The notes: generated from the letters alone by a model not told the origin. A stretch of 64,000 nt of DNA from CAZENU01 sp965222125 (GCA_965222125.1 CBDCTC010000006.1:744001-808000); one strand, 5' to 3'. Numbered from the stretch's first letter, positions 16,426 to 24,822 are shown. Made by a program: numbers and translations.

Positions 16426-17178
16426 ATGGGCGGCACACGGTTGTTCCTGGCGCTGATTTCGACTGCCCTGCTTATGGCCCTTTTCGCCGCCGGCTGTTCG
16501 AGCGACGACGACGGCGATGCCGGCACCGGGGCGCCCGCCGCCGCTTGGGACCAGGCCGAGGGCGGAGGGGACGCGACGCCAGCGGCCGCGGACTCCGCCC
16601 AGGCGGCTCTGCAACAGGTCGAAGCGAGCATCGTCTTCACCAGTCCGGTGTTCCACGAAAAGAGGCGCATACCCAAGAAGCACACCTGCACCCAAATCTC
16701 GGCCAACGTGCCGAACATCTCGCCGCCCCTGGGCTGGGAGGGCCTGCCGGACGGCGCGGTCAGCCTGGCTCTGATCATGGACAGCCTGGAAATCGAGGGA
16801 GCGGAGCGCGTCCACTGGGTCGTGTGGAACATGCCCCCAACCCTCGCTGGACTGGAGGAAGGCGTCGAGCACGCGGAAAAACTGCCGGACGGCACGGCGC
16901 AGGGCACCAACGGCGGCGGCGACGTCGGCTATCTGGGCCCCTGCCCGCCGGTGATAGTCTCAGGGTTCGGGGAGACGCCGTCGAAGACCCAGACGCAGGG
17001 CGGCGCGAAGAAGGGCATCGAGCGGTACTTCTTCAAGCTCTACGCGCTGGACGCGATGCTCGACCTGCCGCCGTCGACCACGAAGGCCGACCTTCTGACG
17101 GCAATCGACGGCCACGTCCTGGCAGTAGGCGATCTGGTCGGCGAGCGCCAGGGCCCGGTCTCCCTGCGCGAGCACTAG
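16426..17178 (+). CDS. PEBP/YbhB-like lipoprotein, copy 2 of 3
   Basis: A 250-residue paralogue of the preceding gene with the same layout: signal peptide and lipobox (MALFAAGC), acidic/Ala linker, then the PEBP domain with NISPPLGWEGLPDGAVSLAL, HWVVWNMPP and GYLGPCPP. Start at ATG 16426, preceded by GGGAGG; an upstream in-frame ATG at 16393 would put 11 charged residues before the signal peptide. The tail before YFFKLYALD contains a copy-specific insertion (TPSKTQTQGGAKK). Probably a product of tandem duplication; no partner enzyme is visible. Confidence 0.9.
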   Translation: MGGTRLFLALISTALLMALFAAGCSSDDDGDAGTGAPAAAWDQAEGGGDATPAAADSAQAALQQVEASIVFTSPVFHEKRRIPKKHTCTQISANVPNISPPLGWEGLPDGAVSLALIMDSLEIEGAERVHWVVWNMPPTLAGLEEGVEHAEKLPDGTAQGTNGGGDVGYLGPCPPVIVSGFGETPSKTQTQGGAKKGIERYFFKLYALDAMLDLPPSTTKADLLTAIDGHVLAVGDLVGERQGPVSLREH

Positions 17179-17270
17179 AATCCAGGGGGCGCACGGCCGT
17201 ACGGGTCGATGCCGAGCGACCAAAGCCGGAACGGGACTTAGACGCGCGGAGACGACGGGAAGTTTTGACT

Positions 17271-17983
17271 ATGGGCGGTACGCGGTTGTTTGGGGCTCTG
17301 ATTTGGACTGTCCTGCTCGTGGCTCTCTTCGCCGTTGGCTGTTCGAGCGATGGCGACGGCGATGCCGGCACAGGGGCTCCCGCGGCCGCTTCGGACCAGG
17401 CCGCGGGCGAAGGGGAAGCGACGCCCGCCGCGGACTCCGCCCAGGCGGCTCTGCAACAGATCGAAGCGAGCATCGTCTTCACGAGCCCCGTCTTCAACGA
17501 AAAGAGGCGCATACCCAAGACGCACACCTGCACGGAGATCTCGGCCAACGTGCCGAACATCTCGCCGCCGCTGGACTGGGAGGGCATACCGGACGGGACG
17601 GTCAGCCTGGCGCTGATCATGAGCGGGTTCACTGGGTGATGTGGAACATGCCTCCGACCTCCACTGGACTGGAAGAGAGCGTCGAGTACTCCGAAGAGCT
17701 GGCGGACGGCACGGTCCAGGGCACGAACGGCGCTGGCGAGATCGGCTATCTCGGCCCCTGCCCGCCGGTCATCATCACCGGGTCCGGCGGCCAGGGCGGC
17801 GGTCAGAAGAAGCGGGAGATCGAGAAGTACTACTTCAAGATATACGCCCTGGACACGATGCTCGAACTGCCGTCGTCGACGACCAAGGCGGACCTGCTGA
17901 AGGCCATCGACGGCCACGTCGTGGCGGTCGGCGAGCTGGTGGGCGAACGCCAGGGCCCGATTAAGCCGCTAGAGCACTTATGA
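17271..17983 (+). pseudogene. PEBP/YbhB-like lipoprotein, copy 3, broken by a 25-bp deletion
   Basis: The third tandem copy starts well (MGGTRLFGAL, lipobox ALFAVGC, NISPPLDWEG) but loses frame at 17621-17630. Copy 2 has 33 bases between the ATG of LALIM and the CAC of HWV; here there are only 8, a 25-bp deletion that includes DSLE-IEG-AER. The reading frame then stops at 17639, while the rest of the domain (HWVMWNMPP to the end, including GYLGPCPP and YYFKIYALD) continues undamaged in another frame to 17983. The undamaged remainder suggests a recent loss. Confidence 0.88.
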
Positions 17984-18504
17984 TTGTTGATAACCACAGC
18001 CACATCAGCCAGGTCGAGGTCCAGGACGTAGTCGACGAGTACGACAAGAACCTCAAGTACGGAATGTCGCATCGGGACAACTTCGATACGGTCAGTCCGG
18101 CGCTGCTGAACGTCTTCAAGAAATTTCCGGACCTCACCGTCGTGCTGATTCACGGCATCGACCCTCCCAGTTGTCTCGGGGACGACGGTACGGTCTCTCT
18201 GCCCGAGAGCGCGGTGAGGCTGATCAGCGAGCACGACGTCTACATGGACCTCCTGAACTCCTGGACGGGCCGCGGGGCAAACCCAACCGGTACGGCCCGA
18301 ACGACGAGGTGATCGAGGCCTTCTACGACACCTTTGGTTCGACGAAACTGATGTTGGGATCGGAGTTCACCCACATAGAGCGGCCCACCGTCGCCCAGTA
18401 CCGCTAACCAGTTCGACTACTTCAACGAGTGGTGCGGCTACATGACGGAGGCCGACCTCGCCCTGATCCGCGGCGAAAACGCTCGGATGGTGTACGGCCT
18501 GTAG
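17980..18504 (+). pseudogene. Decayed amidohydrolase (amidohydrolase_2-type)
   Basis: Pieces of a TIM-barrel metal-dependent hydrolase in at least three frames. Frame 1 (17980-18280) begins MIVDNHSHI with the first metal H-x-H, then jumps to NLKYGMSHRDNFDT and LTVVLIHGIDPP, a gap where over 100 residues are expected. After a frameshift near 18280 the sequence reads NDEVIEAFYDTFGSTKLMLGSEF. A further break near 18405 leads to FNEWCGYMTEADLALIRGENARMVYGL and a stop at 18504, the normal C-terminus of the family. It overlaps the broken PEBP copy by 4 bp. Confidence 0.8.
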
Positions 18505-18593
18505 GTTGGGTGCGGGGACACTGCGGTCGACGTTGAGGCGACCCAGTCCCAGGTCCTTCGCGCTGCTCAGTACGACATTGCTTTCGCAGCCTG

Positions 18594-19163
18594 TTAGCGC
18601 CCGACGGACGCGAGCTTTGCCCTGATCGCGTCCCATCTGCCGGGCATGTCCTCCCGGTGCATGTCGGGCTCGTAGCCGAGCGACAGGTACAGCCCTATGG
18701 CGGCCAGTCGCCAGTCGTCGGTGAACAGCGTGACGGCCGGATAGCCGCGCTCCACCTGGAACCGCGCCACCGCCGTGCACACCGCGCGGCCGAGTCCCAG
18801 GCGCCGGCGGGCCGGGCTGCTGGCGACGTAGTCGAGCACCCCGAGCTCAACGCCGTCGCGGGTAAGGCGAGAGGCGAAGGTCGCGGCCACCACGACGCCG
18901 CCCTCTACGACGACGCTGGACCCTTCCCTCCGCTCGGGGTCGGCCAGGTATTCGTCGATGCGCGGGCGGTCCCACTCCTCGAACCCCGCCTCCACGAGGA
19001 GCTCGACCCAGCCGTCCTCGTCGCCCGGCCGGTAGGCTCTCTGCGCGAAACCCTCCGGCAGCGGGACGTCGGGCAGCCTCCGGAGGACGGCCGCGCCGGC
19101 GGTCATGCGAAGCTGCTTCGGAGGCAGCTCCCGACTCGAACCATCCTGCGCTTGCTCGGTCAC
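18594..19163 (-). CDS. GNAT-family N-acetyltransferase
   Basis: A 189-residue GNAT protein. The acetyl-CoA loop is RRRLGLGRAVCTAVARF (R/Q-x-x-G-x-G/A), preceded by the strand VLDYVASSPAR and followed by VTLFTDDWRLAAIGLYLSLG, the usual N-x-x-A-x-x-x-Y helix with D-W-R-L at the start. GTG start with GGAGGG 6 nt upstream. It lies 34 bp after the epimerase gene on the same strand, so the two are probably co-transcribed. The acceptor substrate is unknown; with a nucleotide-sugar-type epimerase next door, an amino-sugar acceptor is a reasonable guess only. Confidence 0.85.
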   Translation of the reverse strand: MTEQAQDGSSRELPPKQLRMTAGAAVLRRLPDVPLPEGFAQRAYRPGDEDGWVELLVEAGFEEWDRPRIDEYLADPERREGSSVVVEGGVVVAATFASRLTRDGVELGVLDYVASSPARRRLGLGRAVCTAVARFQVERGYPAVTLFTDDWRLAAIGLYLSLGYEPDMHREDMPGRWDAIRAKLASVGR

Positions 19164-19197
19164 GGTCTTCCCTCCGCGTGGCCTGGGGTCGTACGGG

Positions 19198-20007
19198 TCA
19201 GTGGGCGCGGTCGTCGCCGGAGCGGTCGGGCACGAAGCCTGGCGGGGCCTCGCCTCCGGCGTCGTCCTGGGGCTCGTAGCCGAGAATATCCCGCGCGCTG
19301 TCGATCTCGGTGAAGCGCAGCGTGTTGTTGGAGATGCCGTAGACCACGGCGTACCCCACGGACGACGGGGCGTCTATGCACTTTTGCACGAGCTGTGCGG
19401 CGTCGCGATGGCTGAGCCACAGCGGCAGGCCCGACGTCCCGTGCGAGCGCCAGTCGTCGTCCGCCGACACCCCGCCGATGCGTATGCAGATGCACGACAG
19501 CCCGTAGCGGTCGTGGTACAGGCTCGCCAGATTCTCGCCGAACGCCTTGCCCACGCCGTATAGACAGCATGGGCGTACGTTCGTGGTGGACAGCATCGGC
19601 AGCGGGCGCCGCAGCTTCTTCAGCTCACCGGCGTAGATAGACCGGTAGGGGTCGATCTCCCAGTTGACGCCCACCGTGTGGTTGGAGCTGGCGAAGATGA
19701 AGCGCTCCACGCCGCTGCGGCGGCAGGCCTCCAGCACGTTGTAGGTGCCGACGATGTTGTTCGGCAGCACCGACTCCCACGGCGCGCCGCCGCTCGGGTC
19801 ACCGCCGAGATGCACCACCGTGTCCTGGCCCTCGAAGGCCGGCATGATCGCGTCCAGATCGCCCAGGTCGGCGACGTGAGTGGGGATGCCGGCCGCCTCG
19901 ACGAGGTCGAGGCTCTCGAAGTGGTACCGGTCGCCCAGATGCGCCCGTAGCGCGGAACCAATCGTGCCCGCCCCGCCCGTGATCAGAACTCGCTTCGGGT
20001 CCAACAC
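19198..20007 (-). CDS. NAD-dependent epimerase/dehydratase (extended SDR)
   Basis: A 269-residue extended short-chain dehydrogenase. NAD-binding loop TGGAGTIG at residues 10-17, the acidic end of beta-2 (ESLDLVEA), HLGGDPSGGAPWE, then catalytic SSNHTVG (Ser) and YGVGKAFGE (Y-x-x-x-K). The SSNHTVG sequence and compact size resemble uronate dehydrogenase and related sugar-acid SDRs more than GalE. GTG start with AGGAGA upstream. Fits the sugar-acid theme of the window; true substrate unverified. Confidence 0.87.
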   Translation of the reverse strand: MLDPKRVLITGGAGTIGSALRAHLGDRYHFESLDLVEAAGIPTHVADLGDLDAIMPAFEGQDTVVHLGGDPSGGAPWESVLPNNIVGTYNVLEACRRSGVERFIFASSNHTVGVNWEIDPYRSIYAGELKKLRRPLPMLSTTNVRPCCLYGVGKAFGENLASLYHDRYGLSCICIRIGGVSADDDWRSHGTSGLPLWLSHRDAAQLVQKCIDAPSSVGYAVVYGISNNTLRFTEIDSARDILGYEPQDDAGGEAPPGFVPDRSGDDRAH

Positions 20008-20246
20008 GGTTCTCCTGGTACATAGGCTCGGCTCCGGCCGGCCGAGCCACGATATACGGCAAGCGCCAAGTCGGTCAACCTTGGGCCGGAACCGCTGTGG
20101 TCACCGGCGCGTTCCCATGGGAGATTCTTCAAGGGATCAGACTTGAGCCGATACCTCCAGCTATGTCGAGCGTTCCGTATGGGAGGGGCCGACACGCCAA
20201 CGGTTCGAAAGCGCAAATGCCCACCCAGACGTGAACGGTGGCGGGA

Positions 20247-20276
20247 TAGTTGTCGGGGTACCGGAGGGCGTATAAT
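20247..20276 (+). promoter_or_regulatory. Promoter of the DUF6932-type pair
   Basis: A consensus -10 TATAAT at 20271-20276. Upstream, TAGTTG (20247, 18-bp spacer) or TTGTCG (20250, 15-bp spacer) could serve as the -35. The predicted start lies about 20 nt before the ATG at 20303. Confidence 0.5.
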
Positions 20277-20302
20277 TGTTCTATCGTCAAGGCACTGGAG
20301 CG

Positions 20303-20890
20303 ATGACTAGTAGACTTGGCCCAATACCAGACTGGGACCCTCACGGGGTCCTTCCCCCGTTCTTGGGCTCTCCGATATCGGGGCAAGGACGATCCCCGTA
20401 TCTCGTCGGGCTTACCGATCTGGTGCTGAGGTTCAGCGACACCAAGGACCGCCGCAAACTCCTGACCGGGCTGCTAGATTACCGCGCCTCCCTGCATGCT
20501 GCGGGTGTACGAGTTGGTTTGCAATGGGTGAACGGGAGCTTTGTTGAGGACACGGTACGACACTCGGGGAGCGAACCGAAAGACATTGATCTGGTGACCT
20601 TTCTACAGCTTCCGGATGAGCGCACACAAGTCCGGTGGACGCAAGACAATCCGTCTCTCTTCGACCCTAGAGCAAACAAGCGCCAATACAGTGTTGACGC
20701 GTATGTTGTCGTCCTAGACCCCGGAAATCTGCTCTCTCTGGTGAGAGAGACCACATACTGGAATGGACTCTGGTCCCACGACCGCAACCAACAATGGAAG
20801 GGATATGTCGAGATAGACCTGTCGAATGACGAGGACGAAGCGGCCAGAGCGGCCTTAGTTGAGGCGGCCAACCGGGAGGTGATAGCATGA
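20303..20890 (+). CDS. DUF6932-like nucleotidyltransferase-fold protein
   Basis: A 195-residue protein I recognise as DUF6932-like. It begins with GVLPPFLGSPISGQGRSPY, then LVLRFSDTKDRRKLLTGLLDYRASLHAAG, and has LQWVNGSFVED followed after some residues by PKDIDLVTF. The G-S-F-V...D-x-D arrangement is the nucleotidyltransferase signature (GS then D-x-D) seen in MNT-type toxins and antitoxins. The ATG at 20303 has AAGG about 10 nt upstream. It overlaps the next gene by 4 bp (ATGA), so the two are translationally coupled. The partner is unrecognised. Function likely a two-gene conflict module, by analogy with MNT-HEPN pairs; not proven. Confidence 0.75.
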   Translation: MTSRLGPIPDWDPHGVLPPFLGSPISGQGRSPYLVGLTDLVLRFSDTKDRRKLLTGLLDYRASLHAAGVRVGLQWVNGSFVEDTVRHSGSEPKDIDLVTFLQLPDERTQVRWTQDNPSLFDPRANKRQYSVDAYVVVLDPGNLLSLVRETTYWNGLWSHDRNQQWKGYVEIDLSNDEDEAARAALVEAANREVIA

Positions 20891-21810
20891 GCTCCCAGGA
20901 ACGGCAGTACCATTACCTCCGCGCCGAGTTGGCGAAACTGAACGACATTCTTGCAATGACGCCTGAGTCGGCTGCTATTGACAGAATGAGTCTGGAGTAC
21001 CGCAAGGCGCAGGTGGAGGAAGAACTGGAGGCCAATCCGCCGCCGCCTCGGTGGCCGGCGACCGCCCATCTGGCCTTCAATGGCAAGCCCGTGGTAGATA
21101 GGTCGGGGATTTACGCTGATTTTGCTGGTACCGCTGTCGATGCATTCGCAAAGGCTGTTACGTCCTTGGCCGCCAGCCAGCAGACCACGCTGGGTGAACG
21201 CGGCGTCATCCCCAATCGTGAGCAATACCGCCTCTTGGTCACAGGGACGTCCCATGGTTCCTTCGGATTTGAGGTTGAGGAGGCCTCTGATCCGCAAGCT
21301 ACCTATCTTGCGGACGAATCGTTAGTCGAACTGGCAATCGGGCAGGCCAAGGGCATCTTGGAGTCCTTGCTTGTCGGCGAGGAGGCGCTTGCCGAGGCCA
21401 TCGCCGACGCGGACGGGCGGGCGCTAGACGACCTGCGAGATTTCTTGGAGGTGATGGCCGACAATGAGGCCATCTGCTCACTTTCGTTCAAGAATGCGTC
21501 CTTTGGCTTTCGTGACGTTGGCCAAGTGCGGCGTGGCGTTGTCAGTCTCGGACGGGACAACTTGCGTGAAGGGGAAGCGGAGCTGCGCGGTCACTTTCAG
21601 GGCTTCTTGCCGCAAAGTCGTAGGGCAGAGTTTGTGGAGGACGACTCCGGAGAGGTGATCTCTTGCCGGGTAGACAGTGCGGTGGACAACCCTGAAGTGA
21701 TCAACAGTATCCTGGGCCAGCGCATCAACGTAGGCGCGCGCTTCAGACAGGTGGGAAATAGCCGCAAACACTACACTGTTACAAGGTATCGCCGTACTTC
21801 CGAGGCATGA
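20887..21810 (+). CDS. Unrecognised partner protein of the DUF6932-like gene
   Basis: A 307-residue protein that I cannot assign to a family. Residues 1-50 are a charged helical segment likely to form a coiled coil (YHYLRAELAKLNDILAM, RKAQVEEELEANPPPP). A central alpha/beta region follows (LLVTGTSHGSFGFEVEEA, LAIGQAKGILESLLVGEEAL), and the C-terminus is beta-rich (SCRVDSAVDNPEV, ITVGARFRQ-like strands). No R-x4-6-H HEPN motif or membrane segment is seen. Its start overlaps the stop of the nucleotidyltransferase gene, and its stop codon lies directly against a fragment of the downstream hydrolase gene. Confidence 0.75.
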   Translation: MSSQERQYHYLRAELAKLNDILAMTPESAAIDRMSLEYRKAQVEEELEANPPPPRWPATAHLAFNGKPVVDRSGIYADFAGTAVDAFAKAVTSLAASQQTTLGERGVIPNREQYRLLVTGTSHGSFGFEVEEASDPQATYLADESLVELAIGQAKGILESLLVGEEALAEAIADADGRALDDLRDFLEVMADNEAICSLSFKNASFGFRDVGQVRRGVVSLGRDNLREGEAELRGHFQGFLPQSRRAEFVEDDSGEVISCRVDSAVDNPEVINSILGQRINVGARFRQVGNSRKHYTVTRYRRTSEA

Positions 21811-22047
21811 AGGACGTGCGCGGCCAATCCGCCTCCGACGGCGAGTTCCAGCCGGGCTTCCACAGCGCCGACCACGTGGACGCCGAGGACGGCTACGACG
21901 CCGTCGAGTGGGCCGCCGCGCTGCCGTGGTCGAACGGCCGTGCTGGCACCATCGAAAGCTCCTACGGCGCTGGACGCAGATGGAGCTGGCCCACGCTCGC
22001 CCGACACACTTGGAGGCGATGATCCCACATGCCATCGCGGCCAACCT
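21811..22047 (+). pseudogene. Internal fragment of the CocE/S15 hydrolase gene
   Basis: 237 bp that repeat positions about 22541-22778 of the intact hydrolase gene (DVRG...ASDGEFQPGF, SADHVDAEDGYD, VEWAAALPWSNGR). A one-base deletion at TCCTACG-GC destroys the nucleophile motif GSSYDGW. Homology begins at the first base after the stop codon of the preceding gene and ends at GCCAACCT. From 22048 to 22288 I see no further coding sequence. The fragment has no start of its own and is not a gene. Confidence 0.82.
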
Positions 22048-22288
22048 AACCTGTATGCCCCCGGCCTGGGAATCTCCCGAGGCTCCCGGCTGCAATCGGA
22101 CTCCAATCGCTGGACGTGCCAGCACGCATGTGCTATCTTCCTCGTCGTGACAAAGACCACCGCGAAGTTCGCCCCACGTTCGTTCAGGCGCTGGCCATTG
22201 GGTGCCGAGGACTGACGGCTCAGATAGGGTGAATGGCGCGCCGGGTGTGCCATTTCCCCGCCGAATGGCCCATCGGCCAGATACGAAC

Positions 22289-22318
22289 GGCACAAAACGG
22301 CACAGAATGGCACAGATT
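22289..22318 (+). repeat. Three 10-bp direct repeats before the hydrolase start
   Basis: GGCACAAAAC, GGCACAGAAT and GGCACAGATT stand in tandem and end 5 bp before the hydrolase ATG. The 10-bp period equals one helical turn, as in arrays of regulator-binding half-sites. The region also replaces a normal ribosome-binding site, which I do not see for this gene. Function is inferred. Confidence 0.5.
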
Positions 22319-22323
22319 CTCCG

Positions 22324-24048
22324 ATGACCTCCGAACACCGCCCCGACCGCGCGCACCCCGCGGTCGTAGAGCGAGGCGCCGAGGCGCTCGTGCGCGACGG
22401 TACCGTCCTGCGGGCCGACGTCTACCGGCCCGACGCCCGCGGCCGGTTCCCGACCATCGTGGAGCGCACGCCCTACGACAAGTCCGCCTTCGACGACCGA
22501 GGCCGGAAGCTGGCGGAGCGCGGCTACGTCTACGTCATACAGGACGTGCGCGGCCGTTACGCCTCCGACGGCGAGTTCCAACCCGGCTTTTACAGCGCGG
22601 ACCACGTGGACGCCGAGGACGGTTACGACACGGTCGAGTGGGCCGCAGCGCTGCCGTGGTCGAACGGCCGCGTCGGGACCGTCGGGAGCTCCTACGACGG
22701 CTGGACGCAGATGGAGCTGGCCCACACCCGACCTCCGCACCTGGACGCGATGATGCCCCAGGCCATCGCGGCCAACCTGCTCGACCGCGAGATGAGCGCG
22801 GTGCTGCGCCTCGGCAGGGTGCTCTGGTGGAGCGTCGTCACACTGTCGCCCGACCAGAGGCGGCGCAAGGACGCCCGCTGGGGGCCGCGCACCGTCGTCC
22901 GGGCCGAGAAGCTCTGGACGGAGCGTGACCGGACCAAGTGGCTGTGGCAGCTTCCGCTGATGGATATCCCGGACGACGCGATGTTCGGCATCGGGCCCCA
23001 TTGGAGGAAGTGGCTGAGCGACCACGCGGCCGACCACTTCGGCTTCGAGGCGAAGCACTCCCGGATCGAGGTCCCCGCGCTCGTCACGACCGGCTGGTAC
23101 GACCAGCAGATCGGCGCGATCAAGAACTTCACCGGCCTCGCCGAGAACGCCGCGACCCGGACGGCCCGCGAGCACACCAGGCTGATCGTCGGGCCGTGGA
23201 CCCACGCCGGCGACCAGTGGGACCGCAAGGTCGGCGAGATCGACTTCGGCCCGGACGCTGAGCGCGACTACTACGAAGTGGCCGACCGCTGGTTCCGCGC
23301 GTGGCTCAAGGACGACGAGACGGCCCTCGAGGGATGGCCCCGCGTCGAGCTGTTCGTGATGGGCGCCAACAGGTGGAGGGCCGAGGACGACTGGCCCCTG
23401 GCCCGCGCCCGGTACACGAGCTTCTACCTGCGCGGCGAGGGCGCCGCCAACACCCCGGCCGGCAACGGCGCGCTCTCCCGTGAGGCGCCCGGGGACGAGC
23501 CGTCGGACCGGTACGTCTACGATCCGCGCGATCCAGTGATGACGCTATACACGCCGCCTGGCCAGAACGAGCCCCAGGACCAGCGCCGACTCGACGGCCG
23601 CGACGACGTGCTGGTCTACGCCACGCCGCCGTTGGAGAGGGAGATCGAGGTGACCGGGCCGGTCTCGCTTCGGCTCTGGGCGGCCAGCTCGGCGCCGGAC
23701 ACCGATTTCACGGCCAAGCTGATCGACGTCTGGCCCAACGGGTTCGCCCAGGAGCTCTGCTACGGCATCGTGCGCGCCCGCTACAGGGACTCCTTCAAGG
23801 CGCCGTCGCCGATCGAGCCGGGCAGGCCCTACGAGTACACGGTGACGCTCAACCCGACGAGCAATCTGTTCAAGCCGGGCCACCGCATCCGGGTCGACGT
23901 CTCCAGCAGCGACTTCCCGAACTTCGACCGCAACCACAACACGGGCGGCGACGACTACGCCAGTGCCGACTTGGCCGCGGCAAGCCAGACCGTCTTCCAC
24001 GACCGGGCAAGGCCGTCGAGGATCATCCTGCCCGTCATCGCGCAGTAG
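22324..24048 (+). CDS. CocE/NonD-family serine hydrolase (X-Pro dipeptidyl-peptidase S15-like)
   Basis: A 574-residue alpha/beta hydrolase with C-terminal jelly-roll. The nucleophile elbow is GSSYDGW (Ser near residue 122). Other landmarks are the N-terminal strand RADVYRPDARGRFPTI, the YVIQDVRGRYASDGEF loop with an oxyanion-type Tyr, GPWTHAGD, and the jelly-roll strands EVTGPVSLRLWAASSAPDTD and RIRVDVSSSDFPNFDRN. Members hydrolyse esters such as cocaine, cephalosporins or glutaryl-7-ACA. No signal peptide. No ribosome site is visible; three direct repeats lie immediately upstream. Confidence 0.9.
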   Translation: MTSEHRPDRAHPAVVERGAEALVRDGTVLRADVYRPDARGRFPTIVERTPYDKSAFDDRGRKLAERGYVYVIQDVRGRYASDGEFQPGFYSADHVDAEDGYDTVEWAAALPWSNGRVGTVGSSYDGWTQMELAHTRPPHLDAMMPQAIAANLLDREMSAVLRLGRVLWWSVVTLSPDQRRRKDARWGPRTVVRAEKLWTERDRTKWLWQLPLMDIPDDAMFGIGPHWRKWLSDHAADHFGFEAKHSRIEVPALVTTGWYDQQIGAIKNFTGLAENAATRTAREHTRLIVGPWTHAGDQWDRKVGEIDFGPDAERDYYEVADRWFRAWLKDDETALEGWPRVELFVMGANRWRAEDDWPLARARYTSFYLRGEGAANTPAGNGALSREAPGDEPSDRYVYDPRDPVMTLYTPPGQNEPQDQRRLDGRDDVLVYATPPLEREIEVTGPVSLRLWAASSAPDTDFTAKLIDVWPNGFAQELCYGIVRARYRDSFKAPSPIEPGRPYEYTVTLNPTSNLFKPGHRIRVDVSSSDFPNFDRNHNTGGDDYASADLAAASQTVFHDRARPSRIILPVIAQ

Positions 24049-24176
24049 CCGTTCAGAGTTGGTGAAGGGAGCTACCATGACGCGCCGCAAGGTGCGCCGT
24101 CGGTGACCTTGGCAGAAATCCCGGGGTGGCATATGTCTCGACGGCGGCGGGGCCCCGTTGAGCTTGACCTCCCACC

Positions 24177-24270
24177 TCTGGATTCCGGCTCGGTGGCCGG
24201 AATGACGATTACTCTGTTCTGGGCCGGCAGTCACAGCCCGCCGTCATGCCCGCGAAGGCGGGTATCCAGG
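24177..24270. repeat. Inverted pair of dispersed CGTCAT...ATCCAG repeats
   Basis: CTCTGGATTCCGG...CCGGAATGACG (24177-24207) and, in opposite orientation, CCGTCATGCC...GGGTATCCAGG (24241-24270). Each is itself a hairpin. Related sequence is at 54467-54495 (CCGTCATTCTCGC...GCGGGAATCCAT). Such elements occur widely in bacterial genomes as REP-like hairpins. They fill most of the 336-bp gap between the hydrolase and glutaredoxin genes; the rest is featureless apart from a promoter at 24312. Confidence 0.6.
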
Positions 24271-24311
24271 GGTCTTGAGGGGCATTCGTCTCGTCGTCCC
24301 GTGACGCGCCT

Positions 24312-24339
24312 TTGCCGCGGTCCCGGTTTCGACTACAAT
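24312..24339 (+). promoter_or_regulatory. Probable promoter for the glutaredoxin gene
   Basis: TTGCCG (24312-24317), a 16-bp spacer, and TACAAT (24334-24339). The predicted start lies about 40 nt before the TTG/ATG starts at 24385/24397. Confidence 0.45.
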
Positions 24340-24384
24340 GATCATACGGCCGGACCGGCACCACACGCGGACGAGGTAGCGCAC

Positions 24385-24603
24385 TTGGCAGAGTCGATGA
24401 TCGTCTACACCCACCCCGATTGCACGTACTCCGAGGCGCTGAAGGACGAGCTCCGCGAGGCCGGCACGGTCTACGAGGAGATCAACCTCGCGCTCAAACC
24501 CGACCAGTGGCCCAAGGTGGAGGAGCTGACCGGCGGCGAGCGCATCACCCCGGTGACCGTGCAGGGCGACGAGGTCTCCGTCGGCTTCCACGGAGTCGGC
24601 TGA
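24385..24603 (+). CDS. Glutaredoxin-like protein with CTYS site
   Basis: A 72-residue thioredoxin-fold protein of the glutaredoxin type: IVYTHPDCTYSEALKDELRE, then YEEINLALKPDQW and ERITPVTVQGDEVSVGFHG. The active site is C-T-Y-S, so only the first cysteine is kept, as in monothiol glutaredoxins. The cis-Pro (TPV) is present. TTG at 24385 has GAGG 9 nt upstream; the ATG at 24397 would remove four residues. It might bind an iron-sulfur cluster or act on glutathione mixed disulfides, though Chloroflexota often lack glutathione; mycothiol or another thiol is possible. Confidence 0.8.
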   Translation: MAESMIVYTHPDCTYSEALKDELREAGTVYEEINLALKPDQWPKVEELTGGERITPVTVQGDEVSVGFHGVG

Positions 24604-24764
24604 AGTTTCTAGCATCTCCGGGGCCGTGCGCCCCGGCAAAGCGGACTGCTTCCCCCAAGTACCCCACCTCCGTCATAGCTGTCTCGGACGTCCAACCCCT
24701 CCGTCAGCGACTCGCCCCGGCTGATTGCTGACGACGATACGCAGATCGGACGAGTGCCCGGCCC

Positions 24765-24787
24765 GTGTACACGATAATAGTGTACAC
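24765..24787 (+). promoter_or_regulatory. Operator/promoter of vapBC
   Basis: Two copies of the palindrome GTGTACAC (24765-24772 and 24780-24787) flank GATAATA, which contains a TAATA -10-like core. Each half is self-complementary, so the whole is both a direct and an inverted repeat. The spacing and position, 36 bp before the antitoxin start, fit the autoregulatory operator of a ribbon-helix-helix antitoxin. Confidence 0.65.
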
Positions 24788-24822
24788 TGCACCGACGTGT
24801 CGCCTGCGGACGAGGCCGTGAT

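Noticed and set aside
22289..22318. CRISPR-like array
   Set aside because: Only three 10-bp units without spacers; no cas genes in the window.
24077..24106. Nine-codon frame after the hydrolase gene with a ribosome-like site
   Set aside because: Too short to support, all Arg/Lys/Val, and next to dispersed repeats.
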